From NCBI RefSeq assembly GCF_051014685.1, contig NC_135049.1:31389531-31453530 (forward strand): a stretch of 64,000 nucleotides of DNA, in the 5' to 3' direction. This stretch comes from Ptiloglossa arizonensis (lineage: Eukaryota > Arthropoda > Insecta > Hymenoptera > Colletidae). The translations under genes and the position numbers were made by a program. The notes under the pieces were generated by a model. It did no database searches. It was not told the origin of the DNA and saw nothing but the letters and a program-made list of their open reading frames with translations. Shown here in pieces: positions 1 through 11,099 of the stretch (position 1 is its first letter; every line of letters begins with the position of its first letter).

Positions 1-81
1 TTGAATAATTTTAAATTTATCATCTCTTATAGCAATACTGTATTACACACGTTGTTATTATTAGTTACACGCGGTGCTGTA

Positions 82-339
82 TTATTTCGCGCATATAGAA
101 TTGATATTATTTATAATTTCAGGTAGCCATGTTTCGTCTTGTGCGTCAACATCCAACATGGGCGTTTCTTTCGTCGTCTGCAAAGTGTCAAATACTTTGC
201 GCGCAACAAAAATGTTTAAAGACAGTGATAGATTTTAGCCGTTCGAAAACATCGGAAGATTGTTTGTGTTACTTACCATCATAGATAAATAATAACTGTT
301 TTCACAATCGCTAAATGCATTCGAGTGAACACACGTCAT
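82..339 (-). CDS. Possible small two-exon coding sequence, unrecognised
   Basis: On the minus strand an open frame runs 339-277, then a strong donor (GTAAGT at 276-271) and an acceptor ending in CAG at 180-178 bound a 99-nt intron. The frame continues from 177 to a TAA at 84-82. The join is in phase 0 and gives about 52 residues. The second exon is acidic and polar, reading TTKETPMLDVDAQDETW and then LPEIINNINSICAK. An upstream in-frame stop lies about 40 nt before the chosen ATG, so translation might instead begin at the ATG pair next to the donor. The model points away from Rab9, suggesting a shared divergent promoter between 340 and 876. I do not recognise the protein. It could also be a spliced noncoding or 5' leader transcript. 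The splice signals are the main support. Confidence 0.35.
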
Positions 340-876
340 ACATCTGATCGAGAAAATTGCAATTTTACTCGGTGATGGCTATGACTCAGTATCAAAGGCC
401 ATCTTTTCCAAGTATCTGACTTAGCGCCAATTAAAATTAAAAAAAGCGTGGCACACAGCTTCCGCAAAATTGTAAACTACAGTCTCATTCGTCGAAATTA
501 TTTGCACCTTATTCAAATCGATATTAAAGACGCGACATAAAATGGCAAGGTTATGCTTCGCTGTGAAACGAATATCATGATATTAAAATATTTTAAACGA
601 TGTGACTCTTCGATATATATGAAAAATACGAAGCTCCTGCATTTTTCATTGAAATACATCGTTCGCATGAAATGTATGTAACATAAAAAAAGGGAATTAT
701 TGTATTCAGAATTCGAATCAGCTGACTCCTATAGTGACATCGTCCAACGCGATCGACATTTAATGAAGTTTTTAATTATTTGGTATCAAGAATACTGATA
801 TGTGAAAAACATAAATATATATCGCATTTTTGAACGTACAATTTCCTCGTTATTCTAAAAAGTGCAAAATTAAAAG
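340..876. other. AT-rich interval upstream of Rab9
   Basis: This interval has no long open frame. It lies between the start of the minus-strand two-exon model and the Rab9 start codon, so it should contain the Rab9 promoter and 5' leader. I could not place a TATA box or transcription start with any confidence. Confidence 0.4.
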
Positions 877-1641
877 ATGTCAGGAAATAGTTCAACCACA
901 GTAGGTACACCAAGAGGTGGTAATTTACAAAATCGTAATTCTCAGAGATCGACGCTTCTAAAAGTAGCAATTCTGGGTGATGGCGGAGTTGGCAAGTCTT
1001 GTCTTATGAATAGATTTGTGTCCAATCATTTTAACGAACATAGTTTTCATACTATTGGAGTGGAATTCTTAAATAAAGACATCGAAATCAATGGAGAAGC
1101 ATATACACTTCAAATATGGGACACAGCCGGACAAGAAAGATTCAAGACACTTAGAACTCCATTTTATAGAGGATCTGATATTTGTCTTTTGACTTATGCA
1201 GTTGATGATAGAACAAGCTTTGAAAATTTAGCACTTTGGAGATCGGAATTTCTTTATTATGCTGATGTTCAAGAAGGATCCACATTTCCATTTATAGTTG
1301 TTGGAAATAAAGTAAGCAGAAAAAGGGTTAAACTCAAACATACTAATACACTATAATACTCATAAAAGTAATTGTTGCAGGTAGATATTCCAGAACCTGA
1401 GAAAGAAGTTTCTACAGAAGAAGCTCAAGCTTGGTGTGCATCAAATGGAGATCCGCCATTAGTGGAAACATCTGCAAAAGATGCAACCAATGTTGAAGCA
1501 GCATTTGGTGCAGCTGTTGCTGCTTGGGCACAACTTGAAGCTAGATTAGAGCGTCCATTATTAGAAGATACAGTCGATCTTTCTAAACAACAATCTCCTC
1601 ATCGTTCGAGTTGTTGTATGCCAGTGTCTGGTGCTGAGTAG
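877..1641 (+). CDS. Rab9: Rab9 small GTPase (two exons)
   Basis: Exons 877-1311 and 1381-1641 flank a 69-nt phase-0 intron (donor GTAAGC, acceptor TTGCAG) and encode 231 residues. The P-loop GDGGVGKS is at residues 34-41, switch I contains HTIGVEF at 58-64, WDTAGQ is at 81-86, the guanine-specificity NKVD motif spans the exon junction at 144-147, and ETSAK is at 174-178. FHTIGVEFLNKD, TLRTPFYRGSD and STEEAQAWC closely match animal Rab9. Known Rab9 acts on late endosomes, with GCC185/p40-type effectors, in transport to the trans-Golgi. The ATG is the first in frame and is followed by a Ser/Thr/Asn-rich N-terminus of about 25 residues. The geranylgeranyl Cys pair (223-224) is followed by seven more residues (MPVSGAE), which is unusual; see findings. 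Confidence 0.97.
1312..1380 (+). other. Rab9: Rab9 intron
   Basis: This 69-nt intron begins GTAAGC and ends TTGCAG. It contains in-frame stops if read through. Removing it restores the NKVD guanine-binding motif, which confirms the splice. Confidence 0.95.
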
Positions 1642-1730
1642 GTTACAGATATAAGATATTAAATATTTTTTATGTTTTCATAACATAATGCATGAAACTT
1701 ATTTCTCAAGATCCATGATTACAATAAGGT

Positions 1731-1736
1731 AATAAA
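1731..1736 (+). terminator. Rab9 polyadenylation signal candidate
   Basis: AATAAA lies 90 nt after the Rab9 stop codon. Other AATAAA hexamers follow (for example near 2926-2935), so longer 3' UTRs are possible. Confidence 0.5.
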
Positions 1737-2551
1737 ACAAGTGGTAAGGAGATAAACACAACAAATAATCCTTGAGATGCAAACTGGCATACTTGGAATG
1801 GACCCATCAAATTTGTTTACACTTGAAAAGAGTACACTATGTTGCAAACTGAACCGACTCTTACAAGTGATGAATATTGTATTTAGGACATATAAGGACA
1901 TTATATTATATAAGTATAAGAATTTTATTCTTTTTTTATTTGACCTACACTATATTCTTTTTTTTCTGAACAATTCATCTAAACTTTCAAAATGAATTCA
2001 TAAACATTGACAACGCAATTACTACAATCTAAAGCTTTTACATACATGAGTACATATTAATTTTATACAAAGATAGTAACGCTTAACACTACCACTGTAG
2101 TGACAATTTTGCATGTAACATGCTTCTTCTTCTAGGTCTAACAAAATAATTTGAAGAGATATCTTGCCTGTCTACAATACTTTCTTCACAATAAGGTGAA
2201 TTTTAATGCTGCAACCAGTTTTCTGTTGGTACATTAATATATTTTCATCTATTGTTTTGTTTTTAATAGCAATAAATATTTTTTATTTTGCTAATAAATA
2301 TAACGTCGACACGATACTTCGACAAATTAGAGTCGCGTATTTTTATCGATTTGAGTTTTTTTACTTTTTCCAAATTTTTAAAATTAAAATTACAAAATCG
2401 CGCGAAAAGATAATATTTTACGGTTGATCTTTCCAGAATACAACTGTAAAGTGTAAGGTCAAATTGAACGTCCTACTCGTATCACGCTTTGTGCAACTTG
2501 TGAGCTACAGACAGTATTTTAAGTGTTTTGTACACCATTGGCTTGTGATAA

Positions 2552-2587
2552 AATAATAATAATAATAATAATAAAAATAATAATAAT
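2552..2587. repeat. (TAA)n microsatellite
   Basis: A run of TAA trinucleotides with one A-rich interruption, in the Rab9 downstream region. Confidence 0.9.
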
Positions 2588-2755
2588 CATTATCATCAAT
2601 TGCTTTATAAATAAGAATTAGTATAAATTGTAATTTACCTTTGTAATCTAAATTTGCCTTATCCTTGCAGCACAAACTAAGGGCAGTGGTGTAGTATATA
2701 TTTATCAAAAAATCCATTAATTATCATATTTATATATAGATGTATGATTTTGAAT

Positions 2756-2836
2756 TATATATATAAATATATATATATTTATATATATATATATATTATA
2801 TAATACACACACACACACACACACACATACACACAC
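2756..2836. repeat. Compound (AT)n-(AC)n microsatellite
   Basis: An alternating AT tract with a few interruptions to about 2802 is followed directly by an AC tract to about 2836. This compound array should be length-variable. Confidence 0.9.
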
Positions 2837-3938
2837 GACAAAATACAAAATACTCTGCTGCTCTTGGAATGCTCTGCAGTCAATGTTTAAAGATTTTCTT
2901 ACAAAATTAATAATGTTATAAACATAATAAATAAAGCTTTTTGTACAATCCTGTACGTATGTTACGCATTTCTAAAGCAATGTAACTTACCTAAAAGCTA
3001 CTCAACACTTTAGTAATGCTTTGCATACTAAGCATAAGGAGAATGTAACATCATTGTAATTTAAAGGTTCTTTCCAATGATCAAGGTTCACATTAAGTAT
3101 ATATGTGACACGCATGTTGGTGCTTTTTGTATAGCTACATATATTTCTAGCATCATATTGAATAATGCGTTGCTTCAGATATAAATTGCATATAAAATTT
3201 AATCATATCGAGGTGAAAATGTCTCACCAAGTGCTACATGTAGGATCAGTTATGCATTAACTAAATAATATGTTTTGTATTATTAGTCCTACATGAGTTT
3301 CATTAATAACTTTATAAACATTACTTTTGTACAGTATATATTGAATTTATTGTAGTGTACTTTATTTATTTAGTATTATTTAATATTTATAAAAATGGCA
3401 GCCAACATTTTTATAGTATGTCTTAAATATTAATGCGTATCCACACCTTATGAATTTTATAATGCTGAAAATCGATTTTCGAAGAAAAAAATAAAGGTAT
3501 TCTGTGCTTGTTTAAAATTGGTGAAATATATTAGTAACATATCTTTGATATCTCAATTAGATTTTAAACTACACAAGTGAATTGGTATTTATATTATCTT
3601 ATATTTTACAAATAATATCGGTTTCTAGATTATTTTTTAATAATACAATTATCAGCAACGTTATATTGTAACAGTACATCACGATGTATGCCATATTTGA
3701 AATACAACTGCGCACTTTTTTTCAAACATTAAAGTCGATTGAGCAATAAATGTGTGTAAAGTATGTTACAATAAAAAACCAAGAGTAAATGTGTAAAAGT
3801 TTGGAGAAAAGTGTGTGCGCATCTTACTTTTCTCATTTAAATTTCTTATCAATATTTATAAATTAAATATTCTATACTCGTCCATATCAAAGATCAATCT
3901 TCCAGTATTTTTGTATACAAATTTGCATTTTATAGATA

Positions 3939-3944
3939 TTTATT
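3939..3944 (-). terminator. Ctr1A polyadenylation signal candidate
   Basis: TTTATT on the plus strand reads AATAAA on the minus strand, about 275 nt beyond the Ctr1A stop codon. Composition is AT-rich, so chance matches are expected. Confidence 0.35.
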
Positions 3945-4218
3945 ATTCAATAATAATTAAACCATGCTATTTTCTTTTAACAAATAACTGAAAGTAGGAT
4001 TGTGTATGCATAAAATAACTATGCATAGGAATAAACTTAAATTAAAACCATTTCCTCTATATTATGCTGTAGATATCATGAATTTAGGAAAATTGTGTCC
4101 TGCACATGTCTACTGCATACAATTAATTATTTCAGAGTTTCTCTGATTAGTATGAACTTTGCGGCAATGTACATGTATGTACATTTTCATCATGAAAACA
4201 GTGTAAATACATAAACGG

Positions 4219-5525
4219 CTAATGACAATGTTCTGTGACATCTACAATAACAGATTTTTTCCACCCAAATAAGAAGTAACCAATTGCTGCACCAAACACT
4301 ACAGCAAATCCCAACCACACATTGTACGTCATAAAGATCAGCATGAGGAAATATGACAGCACGATTTGCACAATGTGTAAGAATGTTTGAAATGTATGCA
4401 TCCATGACAACATTGTGGGCCTGCACAAATGTATATAGAACAGATTAATGTCTGATCAAATTTTGATCCATTGAAAGATGCAATATACAATAAGTATATA
4501 CAATAATACTAAATTTTCATGCCGTGCAATAGTATACAAATAAAAAAGAAAAGTTGCCAAGAAATATTAAGCTTGTAAAATATGCATGTAGGAAAAAAGA
4601 ATGAAATTTATATAATACCCCAAAAATTAAAAGAAATTACTACTACATGCAAAAGAACATAAGAGAATTATAAATAAATAAATTTTAATTTTAACAGTGG
4701 ATTAAAACAAAATAAATTTTTATAAATAAAATAATTTTGCTGGAACAAGAATCCCATTGATATAAAAAAAAGTGGAAGTTTGAAAAGTGCATTTTCAGAA
4801 ACAAGCATTGTTTACAAAAAAAAATCACAAAAAAACCAATGGATTCATTATTGTTCATTATTCTTGGTTACTTACGGCTGTTGGTGAATTACTTCTCTAA
4901 CCATACTAAACAAAATTAAATTTGACAATAAGTAGCAAACTTTATGTCGTGAAGTAAAGTTTTCGGAACTACAATTAATTGTATGCATGAAAAAGTGAAA
5001 CTTACTGTACGACTCGATTATCCTCGGCTACAACGTTTTTTTCTGGAGGCATCGTGACGCTTCTGTATTGAAGAGCATTGTACGTTTTCCAAAATAGGTA
5101 TTCCCGATAGTATTTCAAACCCTCGTAAAGTGCGGCCATGATCATGATACCAATCATTGATCCAATGAGGCCACCGACGGACGAAATTTTCCAGGACTCA
5201 AATAATACATTTTCACAGTATCCTCCGTGGAATGTCATCTGCAAGTGCGATGATTATTTAATAATATTATTACATATCTTCATCTGTGAATGATACGTAC
5301 CAACATACCATGTGTCCCCATGTTGGCACATGCGCTCGCGCTGTCAGTGTCAGTATGAACCATATGATCCATACTCCCATGATTCATACTAGCATGATCC
5401 ATAGACTGGTGCAACATTCCTTCGTGCATGTTTGAATGATCCATGCCTGCATGTGACATGGGAGCACCATGGGCCGTATGGCCTCCCGATGCATTCATCA
5501 TATGGGCCATATGATCATGAGACAT
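4219..5525 (-). CDS. Ctr1A: High-affinity copper uptake protein, Ctr1A-like (four exons)
   Basis: Exons 5525-5301, 5238-5006, 4905-4876 and 4420-4219 join in frame to 229 residues. The third exon is only 30 nt. The extracellular N-terminus (1-75) is rich in Met and His, with Met-x-x-Met type clusters for Cu(I) capture. Predicted membrane segments are at about 94-113, 175-194 and 198-214. TM2 carries the family MxxxM (M189, M193), TM3 carries GxxxG (G206, G210), and the C-terminus is HCH (227-229). [28 protein letters not shown] and [14 protein letters not shown] closely match insect Ctr1A. By family knowledge it forms a homotrimeric pore importing Cu(I) across the plasma membrane. Introns are 62, 100 and 455 nt. 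An acceptor (TTTGTAG) directly abuts the start ATG, so at least one 5' UTR exon lies further right. Confidence 0.97.
4876..4905 (-). other. Ctr1A: 30-nt microexon of Ctr1A
   Basis: This exon is bounded by an acceptor ending TTTAG and donor GTAAGT. It supplies [14 protein letters not shown] residues between the cytosolic loop and TM2. Phases fit on both sides: two bases are carried in and two carried out. Skipping it would keep the reading frame and delete ten residues. Confidence 0.9.
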
Positions 5526-5560
5526 CTACAAAGAAAGAACATTCGTTTTTTTCAAAACAA
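5526..5560 (-). promoter_or_regulatory. 3' end of a 5' UTR intron of Ctr1A
   Basis: Reading the minus strand, a pyrimidine-rich tract ends in TTTGTAG immediately before the Ctr1A ATG. This is a good acceptor site and implies a noncoding first exon upstream (higher coordinates). That exon was not located. Confidence 0.6.
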
Positions 5561-8500
5561 TGTTCGAAATTTCTTCAATCGTTAAGGATACCATTCTTTT
5601 ATGCGTTTTAACCATCACCGGTAATTTCGTTTTACGAATACTTTAAATTTAAGCGGTAGTAATTTGAGTCATTGAGAACTTATCGTCGTGTTTTTCCCCG
5701 TTGCGAAGAAAGCTATTACCACGATAGAATATCACTATTTTTTCTAGCGTTAATTCACGAAGATGACATTGTTTGTTCAGAGGTCGAATCAATACCGAAC
5801 TGTTATCGAGGGCAGAAGCTAGTCGGCCTCTCAAATTCTATCGTGTATCATTTATATACGATACTACTACCACAAATGCCTATCGAATCTATATTGGCAG
5901 CGGTAATAAGCTAGGACCTAGCTGCTAAGCTAAGTGTGAAGAGCAGGGAACCAATCATGCCATGAACACGATGAAGAATACCGTGTCAAATTTCTAACGG
6001 GGGACGAAGTTTTTCTGTAACGCCATAAATTGCATCGACGGCGGCATGGAATTCTACGTACAACGGACACCTGTTGTTCGAATGCTTGCCACGGTTAAGA
6101 AAAGAGCGTTTAACCGCGATGCAAGACGCAATCGGTATTACATAGAATTGTAAATCTGATATCTATGATGATTGAAATATAAGTTCGCAATAATAAGATA
6201 TCGTGATTTTGATCGGGTGTGTACGTTTCTATGAAACTATTCAATTTCACTGCGAACTATCCCAATTACATCGTGCTAAATTGGAGCGCTATTACGTAAT
6301 ACAAATTTGATTAAAAGAAATTTCACGAAATCCTTGGAAAACCATTGCTAGATTAACTTTTGATATGAACCGTAAACTCTTTATACGTACGATGATTTTT
6401 CAATCTTAATTAACACCGTGGTTTTTGTAAAGTCATTCGTTCTTCTTCGGCAGTCTGCCAGACTAGCTGTGAACAAGTTTGGATCAGAAGTAACAGAAGA
6501 AACGAGTTCATGACTGGCAGTCGGGCAACCCAAGAGGAGAACAAAGAGATCGGGTAAAAAACGCGAGTCGACGTACTTTCTAAACGGATTTCTTCGCGGA
6601 TAAATTCAGTGGTCTGACACAGCGCGACTAACATTCTTTTCTACAGTCTAGACACTATGTTCACGGAATGTACAGCAGCGATTGGAACGCTTATCCTCCA
6701 ATGCGAGGAACCGTGACGTATGGTAATATCATTCGGAGATCGTTCGAATGTATCTGTGCGTTATTTGATGTTTGATTATGATGATATATATGTTTTAAAT
6801 TACTTTCTTGGTTTACTACTATGGGTAATGACATTCTTTTTTGGTACTTTGTATTCCGTGCAAACACAACAGTAATACCAAAAATTTTACTGAAAAAATT
6901 CACGGTAAAATATATGGGTTTGTTCGAGAAATTATAACGCTTGTACCCGTGCTCTATATAGAGCGGCCACATACTCTACGTAGCAATTATATTGGAAGAA
7001 AGCAACCTTGAAATAATCAGTTTGCGTTTAACGGTGAATATTTATGCATAAAAGTATAAATGTATTAAAAAATTATGACGGTTTTGTCACTACAGGTGTA
7101 CGAGTGACAAATGTTCCGGCTACTTACTTTAAAAACATTTTCCGCTAAATAAATAACTGCGAACTTGATGGCCATATACGTGTTGAAGTCGATAAACGAG
7201 AAAGGAGTTGATAAAAACTTCACGGCTGAAACACGACGCTTTGAGAAAATTATACGCCCCGTTGATACAAAACACGATACGTTTCGCATGGAAAGTGATA
7301 AGTAGTTCGCAAAAGAATGCCACGATCTGTTGTACAGGAGTATTATTGCTCGCGTTTCTTCGCAAAATAAATATTTTATTTAAATTGTTGACAAAAGTAG
7401 TCTTCGCGATTTCGTACGACTATAATTTCATTTTCCTTTTACCAATAGATATCATAAGAAAGAAATACGTTCGAGATAACAAATTTTAAATTATATTTTA
7501 TTTCGAAATATTTGCATGGTCATATTTACGTTCTCGTTCATCATTGAAACAAAAATACCAGTTATATATTAAAAAGAAAGAAAAGTAAAAGTATTGTACT
7601 GAAATACTAATTATTCGATAGGGATTTTCTCTTATCAGTTCATGTTGCGACCATCTTACTGCCCTATCAATCGATTACGTCAACTTTATCGATGTATCTA
7701 ACATGTTGAATGATAATCTCGTTGAATGAAATGAAATATTTACAAATGTATACATTTAACATTAGTGTCGGAAACATGTGCTTAGTATGTAACGTTTTTA
7801 TAATAAATGACATTGTAAAATATAATGAAAATATCATTTTCTGTGTACTTAATAGGTGTATTTAGTATGTATCGGTTAATTATGTCTCATACCTTCACAA
7901 CCTTGAACGTGCTGTGCAAACACTGTTGTCGATAGCTCGATTGGTAACAAGAAAAAAAACGCAATAAATTTTCCGCCATATATGACAATGGTATCGATCA
8001 AATCGAACGCGAAAATTTAAAAATTCGAATTGTTTTTGCAATGACGCAACAGAGTTCAAACATCTGAACAGAAAAACATAAAAGCGAGATTAATTAAGCG
8101 AAGAGTTGAAAACAACTGAGGATCTTTGCGATAAGGCACCGCATCGCCATTATTCGCGGTTGACAATTTCGTCGCATAAACCACGCGCGATTAAATTAAC
8201 GATAGAGATGAGCGGCGATGTCGCTGTACAACAGGAAGTCTATTCCTGAATGTTAATGCAGGAAGTTTAAAATTGAAGTTAATCAATTTGTAAGATTAAA
8301 GATCCGAATAGCAGAAATAGAAACGTTGTTAGAGTATTTTCATTAAGAAAACAATAGTCGATGGATCGAATAAGAAAAATTGCCGGAGAAGTCCCCTAAG
8401 GCAATGCATTGTCAATAATTCGCTGCTTCGCAGGAATCCTTATATTGGAATACCAAGATTCCACGCGATGAAATACGCATTATAATTCTCCACGAAGAGG

Positions 8501-10041
8501 ATGTTTCGATTATTGATTAATTCCGGCAAACTGGAAGAATGCATCAACTCGTTAAAAGCGCAGAACAAAAGAGATTTCGATTACATTATGAATGCTTTTA
8601 TTGCATCGATTACGGGAACATCTTGTTGCTTCAAACATCCTGTGGACATCGATTTAATGCATCAATATTGCAGTATAGTTTGGTAATGTAAAACTGAATG
8701 ACCGGGAGTGAGCGATTCGTTTCAAATGAATCAATGACAGTTAATCACGATACATTAGCGCGCGATACATTGATGCCGAGATTTTCATATGAGAATTGCG
8801 AACGTACAGTGTTAGCCATAAATATCAAAATTTACATTACGTGTCGTTTGATGAAAAGAAATGTTTACAGTCGGATTATAATTTAATCGAAGAGTACGTC
8901 GCACGAGGCTACGTTCGAACACATTCTCACGGAGAGAGGCGAATCTCACAATATGTACATTCACTTATTATCAGTTTGAACTATCTCCGTACCTGTAACA
9001 TATGTCGTTTACGTACATTTTTAAAAGAAAGAAATCGAAAAACTTTTATTTTCCGAAAATAAGGTGCCGCTACATTGCGAAGATGAGTGAAAATGTATCA
9101 ATGCATTACCGACATTCTTTAAAAAGCGTCGAGATTACATTCACATTAAAGTACGTGAAAGTTTTGTTACATAGCACTTTCTTACTGCATTCTAGTAACA
9201 CGAATGTAGCTGTCAATGTAGGTCGATCGTTTATTTTACGTTTAATTTATACAACACGAATAAAAAAAATAACAGTACGCTCAAATGAAAAGTTTTAAAT
9301 CTAATCTCAAGAACGATTCTGTCGTTTTACGATAAGTACATGTCAGACTGTTCCAATTTGATGCTTATAAGGTAATTATCTCTCTTACTCACCTCTGTTT
9401 AAAACTAGAGGTTATGTCACACACCAAATACTCGTTATGTTACGAAAATGTTCGAACGCGGTCTTGATAAGTCAGACGAACACTTTCATAGATTTCTCTG
9501 CACGAACGATCGAGTAACCCCTCAGAGATCCATTAATAAACTGCACACAACTTTCTCGGTTTCCTCCATCACCGTGGATTTAACACGATGAAGACTCGGC
9601 TGAATGGTTTTCCGCGGGTAAACACGTGACACGAGAGTAGTAGCATGCTGCAACGATAGATGGCTCGATAGGTATGCGTCATGTGTTCACTGTATTTAAA
9701 ATGCCAGTGAATCGTTCTACTATATTTCGATGCAAAGGCCACGATACGATTAATAGAACTATAAAAATGTTGGAAACTTTAATAAAAAACTTATGTTCCG
9801 AAATCATTAAATTGTTTACGATTGCAGCGCGATACACGATATACGTATCGTTGCTTTAAACACGTAACGCCATTTAAATTGAGAACGATAAGCGCCAAAA
9901 TACAGGTGCATAGCTTCGATGAGATATGCGCGCATAGTTTCCGCGCATGCATCTAAGGTTGTGTATTTTTCATAATTTGGCAGGTGTTCCATCGACCCGT
10001 TGAGTTTTTGTTAAATATCGCGTATAATATTGTACTTTATT
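5561..10041. other. AT-rich interval without a recognised gene
   Basis: This 4.5-kb stretch should contain the Ctr1A promoter and noncoding first exon on its left side. Short open frames are present, the most balanced being 8501-8686 plus (61 residues, starting MFRLLINSGKLEECINS). None has a recognisable domain or clear splice context, so I treat the stretch as noncoding. Confidence 0.5.
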
Positions 10042-10886
10042 ATGGCGATTATGCCATTGTGGCCGAATTTACAACCCAGAGCTACAGATCCTCTCTGGTT
10101 TAACGCTGACATGCCATTCGACGATGAAAGCCAAGTAACTATGCTTGAAAGTAAACATCAAACATGGGTTAGGAATATGAATATAAGTTTATGTGCTCTA
10201 ATTATAAGTACTAAACAATTGAACATGTATAAATGGACGTATTTCGATGATTATTCTTTTAGAGAGAACAAGTTCGAGTGCAAAGATACGATCACATCCC
10301 GATTGGCAAAACTGTCAGTGACGTGAGTTAACCTCACTTTTCTTTTCTTTACATGTATTATATTCGGCTATATATTTATCAACTTTTGGAGTTCGGTTCT
10401 TATAGTTTATCGCAAATTTGACAAAAGGAACGCCGATAGAAACGGAATTAATATTTTTTAAAATATATCGAATCTTTTACCATGTGTGGTGGTCGTTAAT
10501 TTTGTGTAACATTATTACCGACCGTCGGGTCAGTCAACAAACGAGCGATTAAAAAATATTCTCCATGTAAACGATAAGAGACACGATAAATCAGTTTTCT
10601 ATATTATTGTATCCACATTCGTAGAAGATAAAATATTTATTACACAACCGTAATTATATTATAGTTCAGGGGTTCGGTAGAAGAAGAGGAAGAGGAGGAA
10701 GAGGAAGAAGGCGAAGGAGAAGAGGAGGAGGAATCGGATACCCATGAAGAAGAAGAAGAAGAATTGGACGAAATCGATATGGAGGTGAGCTATTCGCATC
10801 AACAACAGACATCCAGTCCGACGGACACTATGACGGATCCAGTATCCATCAGAATGGTCAGCACTCACACGGGTCGTTACTCTTAA
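10042..10886 (+). CDS. Unrecognised two-exon gene with Glu-rich C-terminal exon
   Basis: The first exon starts at ATG 10042 (MAIMPLWPNLQPRATDPLWF...). A GTGAGT donor follows 10322 and an acceptor ends at 10669; the phase-2 join continues into 10670-10886, giving about 165 residues. The second exon has a run of about 30 mostly Glu residues, then LDEIDMEVSYSHQQQ and a Ser/Thr-rich tail ending THTGRYS before TAA. An alternative uses donor GTAACT after 10134 and an acceptor at 10663-10664 (TATTATAG); it also keeps the frame and drops a less protein-like AT-rich segment. A stop in frame 30 nt upstream supports ATG 10042 as a start, but upstream exons in another frame are possible (acceptor TTGGCAG near 9982). 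AATAAA at 11056 fits a terminal exon. I do not recognise the family. Confidence 0.5.
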
Positions 10887-11055
10887 TCCGGGTCCTGCGG
10901 TTCCTGTTCACCTCCAACCTTTTGTACGTTATTATTTTTCGTAATTCAAACATTATACGATACACGTTTACCTGTTAACAATGAATAATAGAGTCTATCG
11001 GAGTTTATTAATTTATTTATACAACGATAGAGAATTAAGTCTATAAAGAAAGATG

Positions 11056-11061
11056 AATAAA
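11056..11061 (+). terminator. Polyadenylation signal candidate
   Basis: AATAAA lies 170 nt after the TAA at 10886. It supports 10670-10886 being the last exon of a plus-strand gene. Confidence 0.45.
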
Positions 11062-11099
11062 GAAGAACGAGGGTAATTTTAATACGTAAAAAGATACGG

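Larger units (their letters stand above)
1642..4218. other. Rab9 3' UTR and tail-to-tail intergenic DNA
   Basis: This 2.6-kb AT-rich stretch lies between the convergent Rab9 and Ctr1A genes. Short open frames here are low-complexity (Phe/Ile/Tyr/Asn-rich) and have no recognisable domain. It holds three microsatellites between 2549 and 2836. I see no further gene. Confidence 0.6.

Noticed and set aside
129..281. Plus-strand 50-codon frame after an acceptor-like TTTCAG (MFRLVRQHP...)
   Set aside because: It overlaps the minus-strand model, which has both a strong donor and acceptor. No plus-strand partner exon is visible.
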